A stretch of 64,000 nucleotides of DNA from Membranipora membranacea (GCA_914767715.1 OU612068.1:26102001-26166000), one strand, 5' to 3'; counted from the stretch's first letter, positions 25,476 through 37,389 are shown. The notes: generated by a model not told the origin, from the sequence alone. A program made the numbers and translations.

Positions 25476-26055
25476 GCTCAGCACAGAGTTGGAGAGCATC
25501 ATTCGACGGAGCTTCTTCTACAGCTGGAATAACCATCCCTGACTTGTAGGTAAGGAATAAACTTTGTCTTGAATTATAATTTGGCCTTAATTCTTCAACT
25601 TTAACTAAGGCAGAATATAACTATAATTGAATTATTAGGATACTACTGAGACAAAAGGTTCAAAAAAATCAAATTCCTAGGTCAAAAATAGAAATGCCAA
25701 GACATGATTTGTTTATAGCATTTGGATTTATAATCAGTAACCAATGTTTTAGTTTGAATCATTTTGGGCTCAGTATACATTCCAGCAATGCATTATTCTA
25801 GCATTTGAACTGAAATACAGCAAGCTCTTCTAGAGCAGCTTAGTAATTGATCAATTAATTGGCTGCCCAGTGGCTTCAGATGCAAATTTATCTTTTTTAC
25901 CATGATACATACACAATAAGATTAATGCTAAGATTAATAATAATGAGCATAGACAACAAGGTACGAGCAAGCACTAAATGTTAAGGTGCAAGATGTAACT
26001 AAGATCTTTATATTTTGCAGCTCATATCTATCGACAGAGATCCAAACAGAACACG

Positions 26056-27574
26056 ATGAGAGTTTTTATTCTAGCTGCCTGCCTGCTAGTGGCTGTTTAT
26101 GCCAGCCCAGTAAAGAGAAGCACTGGTTGTAAGTATAATGGCACTGCCTAACATCTGTTTCAATCATAACAAATTGTTGAGCTATCTACTTTTATGTTTG
26201 ATCTCATATGATGAGCTTTGAAAAATGATTGATAAGTTATATTTACCATAATTTCACCTTGAATCATTGTTTCCTATTGTTCCAGACCAAAAGCCTGCAC
26301 CTGGTCCATTTAATGGCGATGAGAATGGTAATGATAACCAAGGTACTGGAACCAATGGAAATGAGAATGGAAACAGGAACATTGGATGTGGAAACAACGG
26401 AAACCGTGATGGAAACAAGAACGCAGGCGAAGGCAGCAATGGAAACAAGAACGGAAATGATAACCTTGGCTGTGGAGATAACGGAAACGACTCCGGAAAC
26501 GGAAATGTAGGCAGTGGAGACAATGGAAACAACGGAGGAAATAAAAATGTTGGATTTGGAAATGCTGGTAACAGTGCTGGTAATGGAAACAGAGGAGCCG
26601 GAAGTAATGGTAATAATGGTGGTAACAAGAACGCTGGAGATGGTAATTTTGGAAATAGAAATGGAAACTTCAATGAAGGACAAGGAGATAACGGAAATAA
26701 CAACGGTAATGTCAACTACGGAAACGGAAATTTTGGAAACGATGGTGGAAACTTGAATTCTGGATCCGGAGATAATGGTAACTCAAATGGAGGCTTCAAT
26801 AATGGAAATGGAAACAGCGGAAACTCAAATGGAAACCAGAACAACGGCGAAGGAGACAGAGGAAATGGCAATGGTAATGGTAACAGTGGAGATGGTAACC
26901 AAGGTAACAAGAACGGAAATGGAAACAGCGGAAGTGGAGATGATGGAAACAAGAACGGAAACAGAAACAAAAGCACTGGAGATAATGGAAACACCAACGG
27001 AAACGGAAACTCTGGAAGCGGAGACCGAGGAAACAAAAATGGAAATTCCAATAATGGTTCTGGAAACAGCGGAAACACCAACGGAAACTCAAACAGAGGA
27101 AGCGGAAGTGATGGCAATGCAAACGGCAATGGAAACAAGGGCAAAGGAGACAATGGAAACGCAAATGGCAACAGTGGCACAGGAAGCGGAGATGATGGCA
27201 ACAGAAATGGAAACTCAAATGATGGCACTGGAGACAACGGAAACAAAAATGGAAACAAGAACAATGGAAGTGCTGATAACGGTAACAGCAATGGCAGTGG
27301 TAACAGTGGATCAGGCGATAACGGAAATGCCAATGGTAACAAGAATGATGGACATGGGCTCAACGGTAACCAGAACGGAAATGGCAATGATGGAAAGGGA
27401 GACAATGGAAACGCAAACGGAAACCAAAACACTGGAAATGGAATCAACGGAAACAACAATGGAAATGGAAACACAGGGCCAGGAAAGAGCGGAAATGGAA
27501 ATGGAAATGGCAATGTTCAACTTTCTCGAGAAGCACTCAATAAGCTTATTGCACAGAGGTCCGGCGGTTACTAA
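26056..27574 (+). CDS. GN2: secreted Gly/Asn 14-residue repeat protein (28 units)
   Basis: Exons 26056-26128 and 26286-27574 give 453 residues, the same length and architecture as GN1: signal peptide, SPVKR, 28 repeat units and the tail VQLSREALNKLIAQRSGGY. Differences from GN1 are scattered single substitutions in the repeats (for example GPGD to GQGD and GSGN to GSGD). The intron and flanks are also closely similar, so GN1 and GN2 are recent tandem duplicates or are kept alike by gene conversion. There is no sign of damage. Confidence 0.92.
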
Positions 27575-27579
27575 AGAGA

Positions 27580-29015
27580 AAAACTGCTTAGGCTTGGTGC
27601 TTACCTATACAGTATCTTTGCTTGGGTGTTAATGATTAAACTCATTTATCTGGTTTTGTTATGGAGATATTGATACAATAATATCTTGTTATTATTACTG
27701 TTGAGTTTTTTTTTGGAAACAATATAAAAAACATATGTAGAAAAACTCTAAATTTTATCAAAAGTTCATTGGTATCAAACTTGCTCAATATGCCGCACTT
27801 GCTTCCTTAGGAAGCTATACCAACTTAAACATATTATTCATACGCGGGGATGACGTTGGTGAAGTTGGTTCATCCTCACCCTCCATCCCTCTACCCTCCA
27901 CCCCTCCACCAAACATTATGCATGTCCAGGCCGGGACTGGTTTTAGATCGTACCGTTAAGCAGATACTAGGTCTCTTTAAGAAGGAAAGCAAAAAACAAC
28001 AACTTTTCATATCAAAGCAACCTAATGGCAAATTAAAAAAAAAGTTTACTTGCACAACAATTATGAAATATGAAAATACCAGCTCAAGAAATTGTACTTG
28101 AAATAGGTTTGTAAACCATATGCATTAGCACGGGAATTTACTCGCATGTGGCTTATCTTAATCTTTCCCTGGGTTCAGTGTCAATATTATCCAAGAGTTG
28201 TGTTCCACCGCAGACTGTTGAAGTGGACCCTAGTTGACTCTGGTAACAGGAACTGAAGTTTCACAAACATTATTCTTACATTTAACTGATCTCTTCGATT
28301 TGGTAGTCATCAAAAGTGCATAGATTTTCACAACCTCAGCATTTGACTCAATTGTCCTGATGGGGCAACAAACTACGAGATGATTTCCTTCTAAAATTGA
28401 GCTCATGTCTTCTAACTGCAGATTTTCACCACATAAAAAACAAAAAGCAGAAACAACCTATTTAATACACATCTGAAATAAATGAAAGCTTTGATTATTA
28501 GGATCATAAGCTTTCCTTTATCGCACCCTCTACTCCTCCCTTCAATATGCTTGATCAGTGAATAAAGTGGATCAGTAAATAAATAAAAGTACGCCATGAC
28601 AGCCTAGCCTTCTACAGGACAGTATTTTAACAGTATTCTGCTCAAATTAAGTGAAAGGGTTTGATTGCTCAAATCATGAATGTGTGGATACCTTACAATA
28701 CTTTGTACCTCCAATAATGATCGCATCTTTTTCCTTCCCTTCTTTTTTTTCAGTACTATTTGGAAAATATTACACTGTTGGAATGAAATAGGCTGCCAAT
28801 AAAAGTGTGAAAAAATAAGCGATGAAGAATCAGCCAAGTATTTATTTGATATTTTTATATTTTTAGGTCCGTATCTTTGACATAACTCTTAGGATATAGA
28901 TATCAAAAAGGGAAAATTTGATCAACATTTTGAAACAACAAAACTAAACAAATGAGTGACCATAAATATCTATTCAGATATACTGTAAAGCTAGGCACCA
29001 AGCCCAGGCAGTTTT
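27580..29015. other. GN2 3' flank, duplicated at 48.4-50.4 kb
   Basis: No gene is recognised. Sequence at about 27640-27870 and 28300-28720 recurs downstream of GN5 (48420-48690, 49114-49260 and 50086-50420), so this flank was duplicated together with the gene. Here it lacks the MITE and retroelement present in the GN5 copy and provides their empty sites. About 420 bp (27880-28300) is absent from the other copy. Confidence 0.6.
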
Positions 29016-29019
29016 TTCT

Positions 29020-30809
29020 TTAGTAAACACCGGCCCTCTCTGCAATAAGCTTATTGAGTGCCTCTCGAGAAAGTTGAACATTGCCATTTCCGTTTCCATT
29101 TCCGTTCTTTCCTGATCTTGTGTTTCCATTTGCGTTGTTGTTTCCGTTGATTCCATTTCCAGTGTTTTGGTTTCCATTTGCGTTTCCATTGTCTCCCATT
29201 CCATCATTGCTATTTCCGTTCTGGTTACCGTTGAGCCCATGACCATCATTAGAGTTACCGTTGGCATTTCCGTTATCGCCTGATCCGCTGTTACTACTGC
29301 CATTGCTGTTACCATTATCTGCACTTCCATTGTTTTTGTTTCCACTATTGTTTCCGTTGTCTCCAGTGCCTTCATTTGAATTTCCATTACTGTTTCCAGC
29401 ATCACCGCTACCTGTGTTGTCGTTGCCATTTTCATTTCCGTTGTCTCCTTTGCCCTTGTTAAATCTGCCGTTTTCGTTGCCATCAATACCGCTTCCTATG
29501 TTGGAGTTTCCTTTGGTGTTTCCGTTGTTTCCAGAACAAGAGTTCATAAATCCATTTCTGTTTCCACTGTCTCCACTGCCTGTGTTTCCGTTGTCATTGG
29601 TGTTTCCGTTGTCACCTGTACCGTTGCTTCTAATTCTGTTCATGTTGCCAACATCTCCACTTCCGCTGTTTCCATTTCCGTTGCTGTCACCTTGGTCGCC
29701 ATCTGCTTTGTTTGAGTTACCATTTTCATTGCCTCTATTTCCTTCGCCGTTGTTCTTGTTTCCATTTTTGTTTTCTCCACAACCAAGGTTATCATTTCCG
29801 TTCTTGCTTCCGTTGCTGCCTTCACCAGCGTTATTTTTTCCATCAGAGTTTCCCCTGTTTCCACATCCGATGTTCCTGTTTCCATTCTCATTTCCACTCT
29901 GTCCAGTACCTTCATTGTCGTTACAATTCTCATTGCCATTGAATGGCCGGTGCAGGTACATCCGTAATAATTGAAAACATTGTTAATGGCTTATGTTATA
30001 CAACAATAGACAGTTTCTGAGCTCTGATTTGGGCCTCAACTCGGAGTTGTCCTCACTCCAGTTTGGTACTTTAAACCCACGCCGCATAGGAAAAACGTGC
30101 TGAAAAGAGGGTTATCTTGAAAACCGCTTGTGTTAGTATGAAAATGAATTTTGATTCAGAATCTGCACCATTGAAAACTGATAGGGCCATAGTTTGGTAA
30201 TAAATTTGGTATTCGGATAGTCAATTTTATTAATATCTGCTAGTTTTGCGGAAAAATTTCATGGAATTTTTCATGAATTTTGTCACTAAAATTAAGATTA
30301 ATCAACTATCTAGCCCCCAATGATTTGGAAACCCTCTTTCACAGGGTTTTCAATGGTGCAGATTCTGAATCAAAAGTCATCTTTATCCTAACATAAGCGG
30401 TTTTCAAGATAACCTCTTTCAGCACGTTTTTCCTATGCGGCATGTGTTAAAAGTACCAAACTGGAGAGAGGACAACTCCTAAAATTAGAGCTCAGAAAAC
30501 TGTCTATATAAGGCGCAAACATAGATGTTACAAATCGTTTTCTTTAAATGTTATGTGGCAGGTTTCAAACGTAAAATAAGGCATAGTTGGATGACTATAA
30601 TATATCTCAAGTGCCTATAAATTTCACGTCAAAATGCCGCTCTAGTTTTTAGACATAAGATATTTGTCAGTAAGAGAAGAGCTTATAATAAAATCACATC
30701 TGTCAGAGCAAAAAAACAACTTTTGTTACTACTTACAATCAGTGCTTCTCTTCATTGGGCTGGCATAAACAGCCAAAAGTAAGCATGCAGCTAGAATAAA
30801 AACTCTCAT
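29020..30809 (-). pseudogene. GN3: Gly/Asn repeat gene copy with lost splice acceptor
   Basis: The signal-peptide exon is 30809-30737 (SPMKRST after the leader, ending GAT T before GTAAGT). The repeat exon is open from 29961 to 29020 and encodes about 20 repeat units with one short 12-residue unit and the tail VQLSREALNKLIAERAGVY. At the expected acceptor the other copies read CAG then ATGTACC or ACCAAAAG; here the minus strand reads TTATTACGGATGTACC, so AG is GG. A net 5-base deletion just inside the exon (CACCGGCCATTC against CACCAGCTGGTCCATTC in GN4) would also shift the frame. Normal splicing therefore cannot give a full protein, although the repeats remain open. A foldback element occupies the intron. 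An unrecognised alternative acceptor is possible. Confidence 0.7.
30003..30512. mobile_element. Foldback element in the GN3 intron
   Basis: Arms of about 240 bp (30003-30240 and 30270-30512) pair in reverse: ATAGACAGTTTCTGAGCTC at the left against GAGCTCAGAAAACTGTCTAT at the right, and CAGAATCTGCACCATTGAAA against TTTCAATGGTGCAGATTCTG. No coding capacity is present. It lies wholly between the signal-peptide exon and the repeat exon, close to the lost acceptor. Confidence 0.8.
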
Positions 30810-31303
30810 CTTGTTCTGTTTAGATCTCCGTTGGTAAGTGTAAGCTACAAAATATAAATTTTAGTCATTTCTTGTCCTTCACTATTTATGCCTAATAATA
30901 CCTATGTGCTATGCATTAGCAATTACTAGATAAAATATCTTTTACTAAATACGCCAATAGATTAGCACTCAAAATAGGACATTAATTTTTGAATCATTTT
31001 ATTTTACTTTTCCAAAGGCTATTTCAGTATTCTGTAATACATTTACATTCATATTTATAGATTGATTGTATTGCTATCACTAACTATAAAATTTGTGAGC
31101 GATATTATAATCTGAATCGACTTTTCAAAACCCTTCTTCTCAGTAGTATCATGGTAATATGATTATTGAGGCTCCTGCCTTAGTTAAAGTTAAGTCCAAA
31201 TTATAATCCAGGACAAATTTTATTCCATACGTACAAGTCAAAGATGGCTATTTCAGCTGTAGATGAAGCTCCGTCAAATGATGGTCTCCAACTCTGTGCT
31301 GAG

Positions 31304-31313
31304 CCTCTATATA
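31304..31313 (-). promoter_or_regulatory. TATA box of GN3
   Basis: The minus strand reads TATATAGAGG followed by CTCAGCACAGAGTTGGAGAC, the family promoter block with a changed TATA 3' half. Transcription could still start, so GN3 may be a transcribed pseudogene. Confidence 0.6.
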
Positions 31314-31329
31314 CCTAAGATCTATCAAA

Positions 31330-32248
31330 TACATTCATGTTCTGGTGATTGAGCAAAGTTAACTTGACATCTTGACCGATACAGAGTTCCACTTCAGACC
31401 TCTGGATAACAGGCATGTCTGTTAATTATTAAACAATGAGCAAATCACACTAAGTATCTTTAACCAATAAATTGACCCAAGACCAACTTTTGACTCGTCA
31501 GAATGAATAAAAAAAAAACACATTAATACTATGCCATAATGGTAACGAGCTGTTAGGATAATGATTCTTGCACATAGTCAAAACGTATTGAGTGTAACCT
31601 CACAGTTCACTCCATATTTATGAATGACCGTTTTCCATGGGGTCTTTAGTTAGCCTTGGCAGGCTGTCTTGGAACTTTTCTACTTTAACTGAGGCAGTAG
31701 CCACTATATTGTAGTATTAGGAATTACGATTTTACTGAGACAAGGGATTCAAGAGTATCAACAAATATTTTGACACATTGAAATGGCAAGATAGCCTACC
31801 CTGGATAGTATTTAGTTCTATTGTATTTAATGTGAGTTTTGCTGAGTCTGATGGAGTGTCTGTTTGTTCTTTACCCAGATAAAAGTAGGGAGGTCTGTCT
31901 GTGATCACGATAATGAAGTATTGTACTCAAAGCTGAGAGTTTAGCTTCGATTGATTTGAATCTCTTAGAGTGGTTGTAGATACTGATTACCACTACATTT
32001 ACCTAACAGATCACAGAGACAGAACAAAATCATAAGTATATTATCGCTGTTAGTATGTCTGGGATGAACCAGCAGTTTTCTCATCATATTAATTATGACA
32101 AGACAGTGACATGAGGCACACACTGTCCCTAGTTAATCATATACTGCTATACGCGGTATGGTAGTAGACTGTGCGTGATTGGCCTGCTGGATCAATTATC
32201 TGTGCGCTTGCAAGATGTGAATTGGCATTCTCATATGATATTACTGGA
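31330..32248. other. GN3 upstream flank, duplicated upstream of GN6
   Basis: No gene. Stretches such as 31840-32160 recur at about 54000-54330 upstream of GN6 and, in part, at 36730-36960 behind GN4. This shows that GN copies moved with more than 800 bp of flank. Typical shared string: GAGACAGAACAA within a conserved block of about 250 bp. Confidence 0.5.
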
Positions 32249-32249
32249 C

Positions 32250-33207
32250 TCTTATGCATATTACTCAAACTCTTATGCATATGCTGATGACACTGTTTTT
32301 GTAGCAAGCCATTCTGTTCCCTCTACGTTAGTTCAAATTTGTAATCGAGATTTGGTTTCAATCAACAAGCGGTGCAAAAATAATCACATGACAATAAATT
32401 ATAAAAAATCACACTTTTTAAGTTCCTTTGGGGAGGACTCATCATTAAATTTAAAAATTGACAATAACCAAATATTTCAAAGGCATGAAACTGAACTTCT
32501 TGGCCTTAAAATATCTGACTCATTTTCATTGAATGGCCATTGTGAGACTGTTTTGGATAAGGTGTCAAAAAATACAAACTTACTTAAGCTATGCAAACCC
32601 TACTTGACCACGCATTCTGCTAAACAATTTTATTTTCAATTTATTCACTGTTATCTCATTTATGGTATCCGTATATATTACAACTTATGTGCATCAAATA
32701 TCACAAACCCTATTTTCACTCAGCAAAAAAGAGCCTTGAGAATTGTGGCCAATGTTCAACATATACCTTTTTATTTGTCACCTACTAATGACCTATGTAC
32801 ATCACTTAAAATTTTACCCCTTCCAATACTGAGCAATTATTTTACTTGCATTACGGGATTTAAGGCTCTGAATAATTTATCACCTCCGTACATCTCTGAT
32901 TTTTTTATTACAACGCCACACCGATTTCCAAGAAGAGATACACACTTACTCAAACCTCCATTAGACAACTTAAACCACAAAATAGCAACAAACTTTAATA
33001 TTTTACCCTCTTCATTGAGAAGCACTCTTACTTTGAATATGTTTAAGCAAAGGCTAATGGTACATTTTTTCAGTTTATTGGTATAATCTTATTTTTTGTT
33101 GAATCTTTGTTTATATCATTTTTCTTTTTTGCCATTTATGTCACATCATGAAAAACATTTGATATAATGAATTGTTGCTGACAATAAAAGTATATATATA
33201 TATATAA
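32250..33207 (+). mobile_element. 5'-truncated LINE, reverse transcriptase C-terminal half
   Basis: The reading frame to 33086 contains YAYADDTVFVAS (RT motif C), TELLGLKISDSFSLNGHCE and KRALRIVANVQHIPFY, each closely matching the LINE at 37.4-41.9 kb. The 3' end GACAATAAAAG followed by TA repeats is the same as that element's tail (41881-41909). It is a dead-on-arrival insertion of the same family, with its upstream domains missing. Confidence 0.88.
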
Positions 33208-33654
33208 ATTCTAGGTCCGCCCTCTGGTCAATGTAATAAAAGCTAATAAATGTCACAGACTAAAATAGCAGACTTTGTTAAACAATGGTCAATTATTCAG
33301 CTTGATGTCATATGTCAAGTCATCAAATCCAATAGATGTGTTACAGCATAGCAGGTAACAGAGCTTATCGCACAACAAACTGGCAATTCTTTGGATATGA
33401 AAAACTGGCTATGCCAGCCCTTGGTGCATATCATTATTTTTGTAACACAGTTAATAATTATCAATTATATTAACTAACAAATTGTATATCTCTAATTTGT
33501 TGTGTTGTTGGTCCAGTGGGTCTTGATAATGCATCATTCAATCTGACAACTGCATTCTTTGGCTTAAGATGCATCGTGAATGTTACGCTGAAGCAAGTCA
33601 CACTTTCTGTTGCATAACATTCACCATGATGTCGGTGGGTTGTTCTCCTTGTCA

Positions 33655-33925
33655 AGTGGTGGGAGAGGGTTGTCGCGTAAAAGTGAAACAAAGCTATTAG
33701 GTTTCATCATAAATTACAGGGTAACATGGGATGACCATGTTTCCAATATCAGTAAAAAGATAGCGAAGTCAGTTACATTATTGCAACTTTGTAGGCCTTT
33801 TCTTGACAACAAAACATTTATTATATTTTACCATCATTTCATTCTTTGCTACCTCATAAATGGTATCTATATTTTCCACAATATATCACCAAACTATATA
33901 CTAAAAGACTTATTTTTACTACCAA
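33655..33925 (+). mobile_element. Internal LINE fragment abutting GN4
   Basis: The frame contains SETKLLGFIINYRVTWDDHV, LLQLCRPFLD and HFILCYLINGIYIFHNISP, all matching the post-YADD region of the LINE reverse transcriptase at 41.2-41.4 kb. It has no 3' tail and runs directly into the GN4 5'UTR sequence GATCTAAACAGAACAA. A deletion or recombination therefore joined it to the gene. Confidence 0.8.
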
Positions 33926-35037
33926 TTGAGATCTAAACAGAACAATTAAGATGAGAGTTTTTATTCTAGCTGCCTGCCTGCTAGTTGCTGTTTATGCCAG
34001 CCTAGTAAAGAGAAGCACTGATTGTAAGTGTTAACAAGAGTAGTTCAAGTTCGTTAACCTTTACTCCAGTTTGCTCAGACAGATGTCATGTGATATTTTG
34101 AATTGTCAACTGACAACAATCTTATGTCAGAAATTTCATTTTGAATTTGAGGCATTCTTTAAGTCAAAGTTACAAGTATTTGAGAAATGCTATAGCCATC
34201 AAACTATTTCCTATTTTACTCGGAACACCTGCCAAAAATCATTCGAAGAAAACGAATAGTATGATTCATGTTTACGCCTTGTTGTTTGTATACAATTACA
34301 CTGTTAACTTATGTTATCAATTACTACAGATGTACCTGCACCAGCTGGTCCATTCAATGGCGATGAGAATGGTAACGAAAACGAAGGTACTGGACTGAGT
34401 GGAAATGAGAATGGAAGCAGGAACATCAGATGTGGAAACAACGGAAACCGTGACGGAAACAAGAACACTGGTGAAGGCAGCAACGAAAACAAGAACGGAA
34501 ATGATAACCTTGGCAGTGGAGGCAATGGAAATTATTCTTGTAACCGAAACGTAGGCAGTGGAAACGATGGAAACAACGGAGGAAATGGAAAAGCTAGCAA
34601 CATTGCTGGAAATGGAAACAAAGTAGCCGTAAATTATGACAATAATGATAGCAACAAGAACTCTGGGGATTGGACATTTGGAAATGAGGAATGGATTCTT
34701 CAATCAGAAATGAAAATTTAAATGCTGGTTCTGGAAACAGTTGAAACACCAACAGAAACTTGAACAATGGCAGCGGTAGGGTTGGCGATGGAAAATACAG
34801 TCAAATCAAAGGCAAAGAAGACAATGGAAACGCAAATGGCAAAAACAACACAGGAAGCAGTGATGCTGGAAACAATAATGGGAATTTAGATGAAGGCACT
34901 GGAAACAACAGAAACGTAAGTGAAATCATGAAAGACGAAACGGAAATGGCAATGATAACATCGGATCAGGAACTGAAATGCAAAAGGCAACCATAATGAT
35001 GGACATGGGCTCATTGGTAACCAAAACGGTGATCACC

Positions 35038-35215
35038 CAAAAGGCCACTGCCAAAAAGCTACTGGCCATAAAGCCACTGACCAAAAAGCCACTGGCCATA
35101 AACCCACTGGCCAAAAAGCCACTGGCCATAAAGCCACTGGCCAAAAGGCCACTGGTCATAAGGCCACTGGTCATTAGGCCACTGTTTAAAAAGCCACTGC
35201 CCAAAAAGTCACCGG
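35038..35215. repeat. Left 15-bp tandem array of the foldback element
   Basis: About a dozen 15-bp units alternate between GCCACTGGCCAAAAA and GCCACTGGCCATAAA with point changes. The array reads through as a K-ATG-Q/H pattern only because 15 is a multiple of three; there is no start context or gene. Confidence 0.88.
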
Positions 35216-36204
35216 TCACATAATAGTCTGATATCAACTTTCCATTGACATGTTTTTTGGGCCCGTAAAACAAAATTCTAGCTCTTGATATGCCATTTAT
35301 AAATGATTTTTTATTTCTACTCACTGATTCCCATTTTAGTAAAGTTAGAAAAGATCCCAACCATCCTTTGCAAATAATTATTTTAAATGACTCCACCTGG
35401 ACATCTTCTCACACAGTTTTTCTGTTACCATCGCCCCCAATTAATACATTAAAATTATCTTGATGGACAAATTAAAGTTATCACAAGCAAACGGTCAGCA
35501 CTTTTAGATCGATCCAATGCCGCACTGAGAAGAGACGAGTATTTTTGATTTTGACATGCCACATGCTAAGCAGGAGTGAGTTGCATACCCTACTGGGAAC
35601 AACAGAAAAATTCAGTGATCAGGTTACAAAACTTTAAGCAATAGCGATCAAGCTGAGTAGGTTGGGTCTTTTTTGGCATCAATAATAAAAATAGATCTTG
35701 GTAGAGGCTTGCATTGTTCGCAAGAGAGTTTTTGTTAAGTATCAGATCTGATAATATAACCATGTGAAAATCAAAATCGATCACAGGGTGACTTGGGTAA
35801 GAATGATACTAAAAATCTTTCCATGTGAATATAAATTATTGTCACGTTACAGAGAAAAAATTCAAAAAAGCTACACTGCTGTCTCTGCTCAGTGTGGCAT
35901 TGCTTCGTTCTAAAAGTGCTGCCTGTTTGATTGTGACGACTTTCATTTGTCCATCAATATACATTTTAATGTGTTAATTGAGTGTTACGGTACAGAAAAA
36001 TGTGTGAGAAGATGTCCGGGTTGAGACATTTAAAATAATTATTTGCAAAAGGTGGATGAGGTCTTTTCTAACTTTACTAAAATCGGAATCAGTGAGAAGA
36101 AATAAAAAAATCATTGAAAAATGGTATATCAAGAGGGTGTTTTACAGGCCAATAAAAAACATGTCGATGGAAAGTTGATATCAGACTTCTATGATGTAAC
36201 GATT

Positions 36205-36415
36205 GAACCAGTGGCTTTTTGGGCTGTGGCTTTTTGACCAGTGGCCTTATGACCAGTGACCTTTTGACCAGTGGCCTTATGACCAGTGGCCTTTTGTCCA
36301 GTGGCCTTATGACCAGTGGCCTTTTGGCCAGTGGCTGTATGGCCAGTGGCTTTTTGGCCAGTGGCTTTATGGCCTGTGGATTTTTGGCCAGTGGCTTTTT
36401 GGCAGTGGCCTTTTG
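36205..36415. repeat. Right 15-bp tandem array of the foldback element
   Basis: The inverted counterpart of the left array, with units TTTTTGGCCAGTGGC and TTATGACCAGTGGCC. It has slightly more units than the left side, showing independent array length change after insertion. Confidence 0.88.
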
Positions 36416-36629
36416 ACCCGAAATCAACCAAAACAGAACTGGAAATGAAAGAGAGGGAGATCGTGGAAATGCTATTGGAAATCACATCACTGGATATGGA
36501 ATCAACAGAGAGAACAACGGACATGAAAACACAGGATCAGGAAAGAACGGAAATGGCAATGTTCAACTTTCAGGAGAGGCACTCAATAAGCTTATTGCAC
36601 AGAGGACCAGCAGCTACTTTAGATAGAAA

Positions 36630-37389
36630 CTGCTCTGGCTTGGTGCCTAGCTTTACAGTATATCTCAGTAGATATTTTTGAAAGTTTTATTAAAAATAAA
36701 ACATATAAAATGTAAAATCAACACTCAGCTGACTCCTCATGGCTTATATCTAGGATTATGTAGTATTGTACTCAGAGCTTGGGTTGACGCTGCCTCAAGA
36801 GCTGAGAGTTGAGCTTTGGATTATTTGAACCTCTTAGAGTAGTTGTAGAGATATTGGTTACCATTAAATTTACCAGACCACAGAGACAGATCAAGATAAC
36901 AAGGATTTTACCAATGTTGGTATGTCTGAGATGAACCAGGAGATTTTCTCATCATATCAATAGTGAGTTGAAGACAGGGTCAATCAACCTTTCGTGTTGT
37001 ATTGTATTCTTATCTTGTTGCTGACTACGTTTGCTTGACGAGCACTGTTTGAATTTGGTATCCAGGTAGAGGATTTTATGAATGTCAGCACCAACAACCA
37101 CAGCAAAACCTACATTGTAATAACAATCTACAAGAAACATATACATGGTAAAAGGTAAGGTAAGCATTCGAATGAATAATTACCTTCTCCCTTATGACTA
37201 TCAATACCAAGGACTGATTAGTGTACTCGGGAGTTGTCTTCTTGATATTAATGCGAGAAAAACTCTTTTCTTTTTTAAGGGCGCCTTTTAAGTGGCTTCA
37301 TCAGAGAGTTTGGGACATATGCCATATGTCTAAAACTCTCTGGATTCATGTGCATGATCATCAGAACTATTGTGTGATGATGGAATGTA
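36630..37389. other. GN4 3' region and flank, no gene
   Basis: The GN-type 3'UTR is followed by a block (about 36730-36960) resembling the upstream flanks of GN3 and GN6. The remainder up to the LINE shows no gene. A short hairpin lies near 37300-37345 (GAGAGTTTgggacatatgcc and its complement ..AAACTCTC). Confidence 0.45.

Larger units (their letters stand above)
35038..36415. mobile_element. Foldback transposon with tandem-repeat termini inserted in GN4
   Basis: The element is about 1.38 kb. Arms of about 520-580 bp (35038-35560 and 35840-36415) are inverted copies: CAAAAGGCCACTGCCAAAAA at the left end and GGCAGTGGCCTTTTG at the right end; further in, TCAACTTTCCATTGACATG against CATGTCGATGGAAAGTTGA, and GAGAAGATGTCC-type matches. 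The outer 180-200 bp of each arm are arrays of a 15-bp unit. No transposase is encoded. This layout (inverted arms with tandem outer repeats) is that of FB/Galileo-like foldback elements. No unambiguous target duplication is visible. Confidence 0.85.
33951..36626 (+). pseudogene. GN4: Gly/Asn repeat gene split by a foldback transposon
   Basis: The signal-peptide exon is intact (33951-34023, ending before GTAAGT). The repeat exon opens at about 34331 after CTACAG with DVPAPAGPFNGDENGNENEG. The repeat frame decays: it shifts and stops at 34721, GN-type fragments continue in other frames to about 35030, and a foldback element occupies 35038-36415. The last repeats and tail, NVQLSGEALNKLIAQRTSSY, end at 36626. 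Upstream, the promoter and non-coding exon are replaced by a LINE fragment. It is an old dead copy; the DVPAPAG entry resembles GN3 rather than GN1/2/5/6, suggesting two subfamilies. Confidence 0.85.

Noticed and set aside
34978-35223. Lys-Ala-Thr-Gly type repeat protein
   Set aside because: It is a translation of the 15-bp transposon array, present in both orientations at the two ends of the element.
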